Source: a bacterium (GTDB lineage Bacteria; UBA10199; DSSB01). From it: a stretch of 22,466 nucleotides of DNA. The position numbers were made by a program, and so were the translations under genes. The stretch spans positions 1 to 22,466 of the forward strand of contig JAUHYS010000005.1 of the NCBI GenBank assembly GCA_030426445.1, in the 5' to 3' direction. This document shows, in pieces, positions 6,413 to 12,917 of this stretch. Each line of letters begins with the position of its first letter. Position 1 is the first letter of the stretch. The notes beneath the pieces were generated by a model. The model did not search any database. It saw only the letters and a list, made by a program, of their open reading frames with translations, and was not told the DNA's origin.

Positions 6413-7289
6413 AGCGAATTTCTTTAGGGTAATAGGGAAAGGGAGCCGCCTTTTTTACAGCTTGTAAAGCGGCTTGATCTAATATCGGATGACCAGAGCT
6501 TTTAACAATACGAGCGTATTTAATTGAACCATCCGTTTGAATTTTAAAAGCAAATTGAGTTTTGCCTTCTAATTTTTCGCGTTGTGCTTCTTTGGGGTAG
6601 TGGTGCTCGCGTTCTAGTTTTCTTAGTATATCTTGGAGAATCTTTTTACCATCGCCACCCTGTCCACTGGGGTCACCGCTCCCAATCTTACCCACCCCTC
6701 CAGGTCCTTTTCCAGAACCCACACCAGTGCCTTCACCGTTGCCCATGCCTTGGCCTTTGCCCCCACCGGGTCCTGTAAACTCTCCTTTTCCATCTCCTGA
6801 ACCGGGTCCGGTTTTGCCTGGTGCCATAATACTATTTTCTACTCTATTTGAGGTCTTAATCGTTCCTTCTCTTGAAGGAATGGACGCAATCTGTGTATTG
6901 CTTTTGCTTTCGGCCGGGGAGTTTTTAAGTATTTTTTTTTCTAATTGAATACGACTTGTATTTTTAACTAACTGTTTTTTATTGTTATTTTTTATTTTTG
7001 ATTTCACTTTAATGTCTGTAGCCGTCTGCTTCGGACTCTTTTCTAAAGCTTCTTTTGCTTGTTTCTCAGAGATATTTTGTAATGGTGCTCCACTACCTCC
7101 TTGTCCTCCACTACCTTGTCCACCTGGGTAAATATTAAACATAACGACACCCCCTCCCTCTTGAAGTAATTTTTGTTGAGGCAGGGACAGACTATTCAAT
7201 ATAAAGACTATTAAGAAAACAAGCAAACCAGCATGAAAAAATAAGGACACAAATAGAGCTATCAAAATTTTTAGCCGACTAGACATCAT
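6387..7289 (-). CDS. TonB/TolA-like energy-transducing protein
   Basis: A 300-residue envelope protein with TonB architecture. It has a short cytoplasmic N-terminus, one membrane helix (about 8-34), a long periplasmic linker and a TonB C-terminal domain (about 228-300). That domain contains HHYPKEAQREKLEGK, then DGSIKYARIVKSSGHPILDQAAL and APFP. The linker has a Lys/Gln-rich part (about 75-125) and a Gly-rich part (about 157-214, GxG repeats) instead of the usual Pro-Lys spacer. TonB proteins couple the inner-membrane proton motive force, via ExbB/ExbD, to outer-membrane transport; neither partner is in the window. The start is the first ATG of an ATGATG pair without a clear ribosome site. 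The gene leads into rsmG with a 26-bp overlap. Confidence 0.85.
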   Translation of the reverse strand: MMSSRLKILIALFVSLFFHAGLLVFLIVFILNSLSLPQQKLLQEGGGVVMFNIYPGGQGSGGQGGSGAPLQNISEKQAKEALEKSPKQTATDIKVKSKIKNNNKKQLVKNTSRIQLEKKILKNSPAESKSNTQIASIPSREGTIKTSNRVENSIMAPGKTGPGSGDGKGEFTGPGGGKGQGMGNGEGTGVGSGKGPGGVGKIGSGDPSGQGGDGKKILQDILRKLEREHHYPKEAQREKLEGKTQFAFKIQTDGSIKYARIVKSSGHPILDQAALQAVKKAAPFPYYPKEIRYGYRYDIK

Positions 7290-7389
7290 AATAAAGCTTA
7301 TAACGCTTGGAGATCTACATCAAGCTTTGTCATTAGACTTGTTTCTTATCGATCAAAAGTATTCCAAGGCAGTTGGTGAAACCGGGTAG

Positions 7390-7409
7390 GGGCAAATGAT
7401 TATTTGCCC
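7390..7409. repeat. 8-bp stem hairpin downstream of the aldolase gene
   Basis: GGGCAAAT (7390-7397) and ATTTGCCC (7402-7409) pair across a GATT loop. It lies about 50 bp past the aldolase stop codon and 100 bp upstream of the tonB-like start. No T tract follows on the transcribed strand, so it is at best a weak terminator or a transcript-end stabiliser. Confidence 0.45.
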
Positions 7410-7456
7410 TTGCTTATTCACATTAAAACTTCAACTATATGAAATTATAACTATAA

Positions 7457-8233
7457 TTAATTTTTATAATCTGGAGCTTCTTTGTCTAAGAGGCGAATCA
7501 TCGCAGGCCAAAGCAAGGTGTCGAGCTGTTCCACTTTATTCCAATGCTGTTTTACGGTTTTTTCACATACTTGCTTTGAAGGCAAAGTAGCCTTTCCTCC
7601 TTTTAGATTTCCCTGTAGCGATAATTGGACTTGGCAAGCACGCTCTAAATAATACATCAGCGCAAAGGCTTGGGCAACCGAAGTGCCTAAGGTTAAAAGA
7701 CCATGATGACGTAAAATAAGCACCGGATTTTTAGCTAAGGACTTGATTAAATTGTGTTTTTCTTTAGCGTCCAAAACAATGCCCTTAAAATCATGATAGG
7801 CTATGCGCTTGTAAAATCGCAGTGATTCTTGAGAATAGAGTTGCAGACCCTCAGGCAATGCAGCGACCGCCATACCCGCAACCGTATGAGTGTGGATAAT
7901 ACAGTTAATTTCTGGGCGGGCTTCGTGAATCGCACTATGGATAATAAACCCTGCAGGATTGACGCTTAGTTTGTTTTTATCTTTTCCAGATTGTAAAACT
8001 TGGCCTTTAGAATTAATTTTAACTAAATTAGAAGCCATAATTTCGTCATAGCGCAGACCAAAGCGGTTAATCAAAAACGCGTCCTGTTCTCCAGGGATTC
8101 GCATAGAAATGTGGTTGTAAACCAGCTCTGCCATGCCAAAGTGATGGATCAGTCGATAAGCAGCTGCCAAATCAACTCGAGCTTGCCATTCTTGTTGGGA
8201 AATTTTCTGTTTTGGAGATTTTTTTCCAGCCAT
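7457..8233 (-). CDS. class II aldolase/adducin family protein
   Basis: A 258-residue protein of the zinc-dependent class II aldolase/adducin family. The metal ligands His114 and His116 sit in INCIIHTHTVAG, and a third histidine is offered by LRHHGLLTLG (176/177). NHISMRIP near residue 40 and NPAGFIIHSAIHEARPE near 92-107 are the other family blocks. Members cleave or decarboxylate phosphorylated or simple sugars, or act as non-enzymatic adducin-like proteins; substrate choice is not predictable here. Proteins of this sub-type, with the YNHISMRIP block, are often annotated only as aldolase/adducin head domain. TTTAGGAG before the ATG is a good ribosome site. It starts 21 bp after the amidotransferase-like gene and is clearly in one operon with it. 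Confidence 0.88.
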   Translation of the reverse strand: MAGKKSPKQKISQQEWQARVDLAAAYRLIHHFGMAELVYNHISMRIPGEQDAFLINRFGLRYDEIMASNLVKINSKGQVLQSGKDKNKLSVNPAGFIIHSAIHEARPEINCIIHTHTVAGMAVAALPEGLQLYSQESLRFYKRIAYHDFKGIVLDAKEKHNLIKSLAKNPVLILRHHGLLTLGTSVAQAFALMYYLERACQVQLSLQGNLKGGKATLPSKQVCEKTVKQHWNKVEQLDTLLWPAMIRLLDKEAPDYKN

Positions 8234-8254
8234 TTAGTCTCCTAAAGGCTAATT

Positions 8255-8968
8255 TTAGCGCAAAAACGATTCAAATGCATGGATAATTTTGCGTGAAAAG
8301 GCTTGAGCTTGTGGGAAGTGTTCGCGAGTCTGCTCTAAAAGTTCTGCTGCCCGTTCCTTTGATCCGACATCCTGAAAATAATGCTGAAGCCATTGACTGA
8401 CCATTTCTTCATTAATTTCTGGATGGAAATTAAACAAATAACTGTTTCCATTAATTCCCGTAGATAAATAACGGCACTTTGCTGCATGCACATACCAATA
8501 ACCTTGTGGAGGAAAACCATGCAAAGTGTCGCACCAAGTAAATACCGGAAACTTTTTTTCCTCAACTTTAGAATAAATTACACTGTTGCGGGAATAGTCG
8601 GGGTAGATTTCGGCGGAGATCCAGCCAAGTTGTTTTTCTGGAGCAGGCTCAACATAGGCGCCTTGGGCATGCGCTAAAAGACAGGCGCCTTGAGCCACCG
8701 CGAGACAAGGTTTTTGGAGTTCCAGGGCTTTACGTAAAAATTGTATTTGCTTGCTTAGATTAGGAGAAGAGTCCGGGTTGGTGACGCGGAAAGTCAAAGG
8801 CCCCCCCAAAACGATCAATCCAGAAATAGAAGGCAAGATATCTTCCGATGGAATCCCTTCCTCATAAATTTTATGATAAGTATAGGGTATTTCTCTGCGC
8901 TTTAGTTCGGCTTCAAAGGTACCGGCTGTGAATAATGCTGCATTTTGTAATATGAATACTTTGCCCAT
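8255..8968 (-). CDS. class I glutamine amidotransferase-like protein lacking the nucleophile cysteine
   Basis: A 237-residue stand-alone class I GATase-like protein resembling the GMP-synthase/GuaA-like group. LIVLGGP (51-57) is the oxyanion-strand motif, and FNFHPEINEE (179-188) supplies the catalytic His182 and Glu184. The nucleophile elbow, normally G-[IV]-C-x-G-x-Q-LLA, reads A-V-A-Q-G-A-C-LLA at residues 90-99, so position 92 is Ala (codon GCT) in place of Cys. Cys88 and Cys96 are nearby but not in the elbow position. The protein is therefore unlikely to hydrolyse glutamine by the standard mechanism; it may be a pseudoenzyme or bind a different ligand. AAAGGAG lies about ten bases before the ATG. 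It is followed after 21 bp by the aldolase-family gene. Confidence 0.82.
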   Translation of the reverse strand: MGKVFILQNAALFTAGTFEAELKRREIPYTYHKIYEEGIPSEDILPSISGLIVLGGPLTFRVTNPDSSPNLSKQIQFLRKALELQKPCLAVAQGACLLAHAQGAYVEPAPEKQLGWISAEIYPDYSRNSVIYSKVEEKKFPVFTWCDTLHGFPPQGYWYVHAAKCRYLSTGINGNSYLFNFHPEINEEMVSQWLQHYFQDVGSKERAAELLEQTREHFPQAQAFSRKIIHAFESFLR

Positions 8969-9314
8969 GAATCGTTAGCTCCTTTAAACTAATGATTTGC
9001 GTCAAATCATAGCTTTTGGGGGATTGCAAGCCAATTTAAAATTTTCATTTTCAGAACAGCTATTTATTATTTTTTTGAAATGGTGTATAAATATACTGAA
9101 GTGGTGTAAGGTTATTTCAATTATTTTTTTCATTACAATTTAATAACTATTTCATTTGTAAAATTTTAATCATTTTTGCTGGAGAAGTATTTTTAAGCAG
9201 ACTTTTTTAAATGAGCAGATTATACTTTCGAAATATTTGCTCTATCAGAAAAGTCTTTTTTTAATAAATTTCGTTATTTTAAGTTTTAGGACTTAAAAAT
9301 TTAGGAGGAAAAGT
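8969..9314. other. AT-rich divergent intergenic region
   Basis: This 346-bp stretch separates the amidotransferase-aldolase operon (minus) from the secreted-protein gene (plus) and must hold both promoters. It is strongly AT-rich. A short direct repeat, GTGGTGTAA-like, occurs around 9080-9110 (TGGTGTATAA and TGGTGTAAGG). A terminator-like hairpin at 9199-9262 is listed separately. TAGGAGG at about 9302-9308 is the ribosome site for the gene at 9315. No ORF is convincing. Confidence 0.6.
9199..9262 (+). terminator. possible leader attenuator or small-RNA terminator
   Basis: AGACTTTT (9199-9206) pairs with AAAAGTCT (9249-9256). Inside it, GAGCA (9213-9217) pairs with TGCTC (9238-9242). A run of seven T's (9256-9262) follows immediately, the shape of a Rho-independent terminator. 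It sits about 50 bp upstream of the start codon at 9315. It could attenuate that gene, or end a short RNA started further left. The stem is AT-rich, so its strength is uncertain. Confidence 0.4.
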
Positions 9315-10049
9315 ATGAAATTAATGAAAGTTCTTTTTATTATCGCGGGGTTGATTGTTTATATTTCGGGTCTAAGTACAGACCTTTTAGCAAAGGGAAA
9401 ATATAAGGATCCCGATGCACCTAGTATAGAGGAATCTAAAGTATTAGGTTGGGGGCCGGTTAAAGCACCTGCACGAAAAAATATTCCAGAGTTTTTACTG
9501 AGAGGGACTTTGATTTCAATAGAAAAAGATGAAGAAAAGTCCGGCTTTTATAATGTGACGATTTTACCTGTAGAGGCCCAAAATAATAAACAACGCCATA
9601 TTAATATAGAGCACTTTAACACAAATGTGATTCTTTCGCTGGCATTAGCCGAGGAGCAGGTCAAAGAGTTAAAGCTAGGTAGTTTGGTGCAATACAATCA
9701 GTTTTTTGAACGTCAAGTTGCCCAAACCATTGGTAATGCTGCGATGGTAAATTATATTCTTCACCAGGATTTTAAAACATATGAGGCTCCCCCGGTGGAA
9801 TATATTACCAAAGCTGGCTATTATCCGATTCAGTATCGCAATGCCATCAAGGGATTAGAAATGTTTAAAGGAAAGCTGGCAGAGGATGCAAATGGCAGTT
9901 TAAAAGATGCTTTAAATTATCATGCTTCCAAAGCTCAGGACCCTGCATTAAAAAGTGAAGCGACGGCTCTTTTTACCAAAATGTTTAAGTCCAGTCCTTC
10001 AGGAAATTGCAAAGAAAATAAAGAAACGCAAAGCTATATTTGTCAATAA
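9315..10049 (+). CDS. hypothetical secreted protein
   Basis: A 244-residue protein I do not recognise. An N-terminal signal peptide is clear: MKLMK, then a hydrophobic core to about residue 20, and likely cleavage after LLA at about 26. The mature part is soluble, with no further membrane segment. A central region (about 62-160) with alternating hydrophobic residues (GTLISIEK, YNVTILPV, SLVQYNQFFE) looks like a beta domain, and the C-terminal part is helical. Two cysteines at the extreme C-terminus (NCKENKETQSYIC) could form a disulfide. Periplasmic or extracellular location is inferred. The ATG at 9315 follows an excellent TAGGAGG. It is transcribed alone and ends in the terminator at 10083-10125. 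Confidence 0.8.
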   Translation: MKLMKVLFIIAGLIVYISGLSTDLLAKGKYKDPDAPSIEESKVLGWGPVKAPARKNIPEFLLRGTLISIEKDEEKSGFYNVTILPVEAQNNKQRHINIEHFNTNVILSLALAEEQVKELKLGSLVQYNQFFERQVAQTIGNAAMVNYILHQDFKTYEAPPVEYITKAGYYPIQYRNAIKGLEMFKGKLAEDANGSLKDALNYHASKAQDPALKSEATALFTKMFKSSPSGNCKENKETQSYICQ

Positions 10050-10082
10050 TAGAGCGCTGATTTTTAGTTTTAACCCATTTTC

Positions 10083-10125
10083 AAAAAGCGTCGGGACGTC
10101 GGTGTACCGACGCTTTTTTTATTTT
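10083..10125 (+). terminator. Rho-independent terminator of the secreted-protein gene
   Basis: AAAAAGCGTCGG (10083-10094) is perfectly complementary to CCGACGCTTTTT (10107-10118), with a 12-base loop and a run of T's continuing past the stem. It lies 33 bp after the stop codon of the gene at 9315-10049. The A/T ends make it potentially bidirectional. Confidence 0.92.
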
Positions 10126-10190
10126 TTTAATAAAAAACATATAAATTTCATATAGTTATAGCATTTTAATTTAGTGTGATTTATTTTTTA

Positions 10191-10260
10191 TGTCATTCCC
10201 GCGAAAACGGGAATCCATTGCTTTCAAACACCCTGGATCCCCGATTTCTCGGGGATGACA
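10191..10260. repeat. REP/MITE-like palindromic element
   Basis: The element is bounded by TGTCAT (10191-10196) and its complement ATGACA (10255-10260). It contains two hairpins: ATTCCCG/CGGGAAT (10195-10201 with 10208-10214) and ATCCCCGA/TCGGGGAT (10237-10244 with 10249-10256). The TGTCATTCCCG...CGGGAATCCA / TGGATCCCCGA...TCGGGGATGACA layout is a very widespread intergenic repeat type in proteobacteria. It occupies part of the 334-bp gap between the terminator and the pbpC stop codon. The remainder (10126-10190 and 10261-10383) shows no gene. Confidence 0.85.
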
Positions 10261-10383
10261 GATTCGTACTATTTAAAAGTTAAAAGACTATAATTATTTC
10301 GTTTCAATTAAAGAGCTAGGCAGTCCTCTGTCTTTGTGGGGGTAACAAGCATCTATCTTAATCAAGTGAAAGAATGATCATAT

Positions 10384-12726
10384 TTAAGGAACAAACGCGA
10401 CACTCACTTGACGGGAAGCGCTGCGGCCTTGTGAATCAATGGCTCGCAATGGGTAGCGGCCTGGTTTTGCGGGTGACCAGGCAAGTGTATTGCCACCAAG
10501 GCTTTGACCAATGTAGCCATTGCCTGCAAACCAGTAAATGGTCTCCTGGGCATTTTGAGTGCTGGCTTGCAAAGAGATCGGTTGGTTTTTGCTGAGTTCT
10601 ACAAGGTATTGGGTACTGTGTTTAGGCCGTAAAATTTGAGGCCCTTCATCTGTAGATTTACCCACATGGGAACAACCGGACATGTCAGGAGGGCTTTTTC
10701 TAGGCATGCCGGCCTGGCGAAAGAGCTCTTGTACATCGCTTGGCCAGTACTCGTAAACTTCGGTTTTGATATGAGGCCCGCTTTCACAAGTAGGTTGTCC
10801 TGTTTGGGTATCGATGTTAACCGGTCGATGCAGGGTGCTGACTTTAATCGGAGACTTCCCAGGAATAAACCAGGTCCAGGCGCGTTCTGAACACCAGCGA
10901 TTGGGGAGGTCTCCACTGGCTGCACAAACCTCCATGAGTTTTAATTTTTTGGGAGGGATTTCTTTAGCGATTTTTCCTCGAAGCCCTTGAGCGCGCAGGG
11001 CATCCGCGATCTTAAAAAAAAGTGGGGCGGCGGTTTTCACTCCAATAAAAACCGGATTGCCTTCGTTATTAAAATTACCTGTCCACACGACCAGTACATA
11101 AGAGTCAAATACACCCGCGGTCCAGGCATCGCGAAAACCCCAGGAAGTGCCAGTCTTCCATGCAACTGCGGGTTTAGCTGGCACTTCGATATCGGGCCTT
11201 GGGTTGCGTTCCAACATTTTTAAAACCACAAAGCTGGCTTCTTCAGAGAGTAGTGGCTTTTCTGGATTAGAATGAGTGAAACTAGCTTCTTTTGAATCTT
11301 TAAAAAATGAAACAGGCTTTAGTTTACCTCCACTGGCTAACATTAAATACAGTCTTGCCAGTTCCATCATCGAGACCTCACCGCCCCCTAAAGTCAAGGC
11401 CAGGCCGTAATGATGTTCACTAGACATCTGACGCACTTCCGCCATTTTAAGAAACTCGTATAAGTTAGGCTCCGAGAGTTTGGCAGAAATCGCCATGGCA
11501 GGGATGTTCCGGCTGCGAATCAAGGCATCTTGTGCGCTAATCGGGCCGGCAAAACTACCATCAAAATTTTCGGGTGTGAAAGGCCCAAAGGAAGTGGGTG
11601 CATCTTTTAAAACAGTGAGTGGGTGCAACACCCCTTGTTCCAAACCCAATCCATAAATAAAGGGCTTGAGCGTGGATCCCGGAGAGCGCTTGGCAAACAC
11701 ACCGTTGACTTGCCCATCAATGCTTGCGTTAAAATAGTCAGCGGATCCCAGCATGGCTTTGACTTGACCGGTATGCCGGTCCAACAATAAAGCTGAGGCA
11801 TTGTGGATACCCATAGCCTGATGCTGCTCGATGTATTGCTGTAGAATCCGCTCGAGGCTGCTTTGTAATTTAAGATCCAGGCTGCTGTAGATTTGATTGG
11901 GAGAACCGGGTTCGGATTCGTATTGGCTTAAAAGGTAATCCGTTAAATGGGGCGCGCGAAAGGGCAGGTCCTTAATTTTAAAAGTCCGTGCAGGGTTTTG
12001 AATATCGCTTTGATATTTTTTATCTTGAGGGTGATGTTCGAGCCAGCTTTGGTAAAGCCTTTGGCGTGCGACTAATAATTCGGGTTGAACCGATTTTTGC
12101 AGCCCACGTTTATTGGGGTTTTGCGGAATCACGGCTAAACTGAGAACTTCTCTTAAGGTGAGATTTTTAACCTGTTTATGAAAGTACACCAAGCTGGCGG
12201 CTCCCACGCCTTCCACATTGGCTCCATAAGGTGTGAGATTGAGATAGGCTTCTAAAATTTCTTTTTTGGAATAGCGGACTTCTAACCACAAGGCTGCGGC
12301 AATCTGTTTGAATTTTCCACCCAATGTTTGGCTTTGGATGCGATAATAGCGGCGCGCCAATTGCATAGTAAGGGTAGAGGCACCTTGGCGGGAACCTTTG
12401 ATATAAGTAGAAAAAGCCGCACGCGCTAAGGCAATGGGGTTGATTCCCGGGTGCCACTCAAACCATTGGTCTTCGTAAAGTTGAACGGCCTCCACCAATC
12501 GTGGGTCCATTTCTTCCAAAGGCACCCAAAGCCGAAATTGATCATCGGCTGCCAAACTCAAACGTAAGAGTTCCCCATTTTGATCATAGATCGCGGTTGA
12601 AAACAGCAACGAGTCTTTGAGCGCTGGGTGGGGTAATAGACGTAGCGTGACGATTGTGAGCACCAAAAAAGTGAGGGTATATAGGAAATACTTAAATTTT
12701 TTTGAGATGAGGTAAATGGTACGCAT
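10384..12726 (-). CDS. pbpC: penicillin-binding protein 1C (bifunctional glycosyltransferase/transpeptidase)
   Basis: A 780-residue class A PBP of the PbpC type. It has an N-terminal membrane anchor (about 12-31) and a GT51 glycosyltransferase domain with the catalytic EDQWFEWHPG (Glu85) and RQGASTLTMQLAR (113-125). The transpeptidase domain has S351-T-L-K354, S405-R-N407 and K524-T-G. A C-terminal BiPBP_C domain (about 690-780) ends with YPLRAIDSQGRSASRQ. All catalytic motifs are intact. PbpC polymerises and crosslinks peptidoglycan at the inner membrane. Its gene commonly follows a bacterial alpha-2-macroglobulin gene, as in E. coli, and does so here, leading to the idea that it repairs wall damage after attack. 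TAAGG precedes the ATG. The last part of the leader is interrupted by the inverted-repeat element at 12741-12910. Confidence 0.96.
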   Translation of the reverse strand: MRTIYLISKKFKYFLYTLTFLVLTIVTLRLLPHPALKDSLLFSTAIYDQNGELLRLSLAADDQFRLWVPLEEMDPRLVEAVQLYEDQWFEWHPGINPIALARAAFSTYIKGSRQGASTLTMQLARRYYRIQSQTLGGKFKQIAAALWLEVRYSKKEILEAYLNLTPYGANVEGVGAASLVYFHKQVKNLTLREVLSLAVIPQNPNKRGLQKSVQPELLVARQRLYQSWLEHHPQDKKYQSDIQNPARTFKIKDLPFRAPHLTDYLLSQYESEPGSPNQIYSSLDLKLQSSLERILQQYIEQHQAMGIHNASALLLDRHTGQVKAMLGSADYFNASIDGQVNGVFAKRSPGSTLKPFIYGLGLEQGVLHPLTVLKDAPTSFGPFTPENFDGSFAGPISAQDALIRSRNIPAMAISAKLSEPNLYEFLKMAEVRQMSSEHHYGLALTLGGGEVSMMELARLYLMLASGGKLKPVSFFKDSKEASFTHSNPEKPLLSEEASFVVLKMLERNPRPDIEVPAKPAVAWKTGTSWGFRDAWTAGVFDSYVLVVWTGNFNNEGNPVFIGVKTAAPLFFKIADALRAQGLRGKIAKEIPPKKLKLMEVCAASGDLPNRWCSERAWTWFIPGKSPIKVSTLHRPVNIDTQTGQPTCESGPHIKTEVYEYWPSDVQELFRQAGMPRKSPPDMSGCSHVGKSTDEGPQILRPKHSTQYLVELSKNQPISLQASTQNAQETIYWFAGNGYIGQSLGGNTLAWSPAKPGRYPLRAIDSQGRSASRQVSVAFVP

Positions 12727-12740
12727 GCTTAGACCTTATG

Positions 12741-12910
12741 TCAAACGCCCCCTGTCCCCCTCTTCATCTCAAGAGGGGGGACAACGTTACAAAATGAATA
12801 AAAAAATTCTACTCATAAGCTTGTTCAAACTACTTAAGTGCTTTTCATTAAAGAATGTTCATTTGGATGTCCCCCCTCTTGAGATGAAGAGGGGGACAGG
12901 GGGCGTTTGA
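12741..12910. mobile_element. 170-bp MITE-like element with 43-bp perfect inverted repeats
   Basis: Bases 12741-12783 are the exact reverse complement of 12868-12910, enclosing 84 bp of AT-rich DNA. Each arm is also a small hairpin (CCCCCTCTT with AAGAGGGGG). No transposase is encoded, so a non-autonomous element or a repeat family such as REP/ERIC is likely; no target-site duplication was identified with confidence. It begins seven bases past the macroglobulin stop codon and ends 14 bp before pbpC, filling nearly all of the 191-bp gap. Confidence 0.85.
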
Positions 12911-12917
12911 ACTTAAT

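Noticed and set aside
7891..7899. TGTGGATAA, a consensus DnaA box
   Set aside because: It is a single site inside the aldolase gene with no cluster or AT-rich unwinding element, so no origin is claimed despite the nearby parABS locus.
12741..12910. Inverted repeats considered as a CRISPR or an IS end pair
   Set aside because: There are only two arms, inverted not direct, with no spacer series and no transposase between them.
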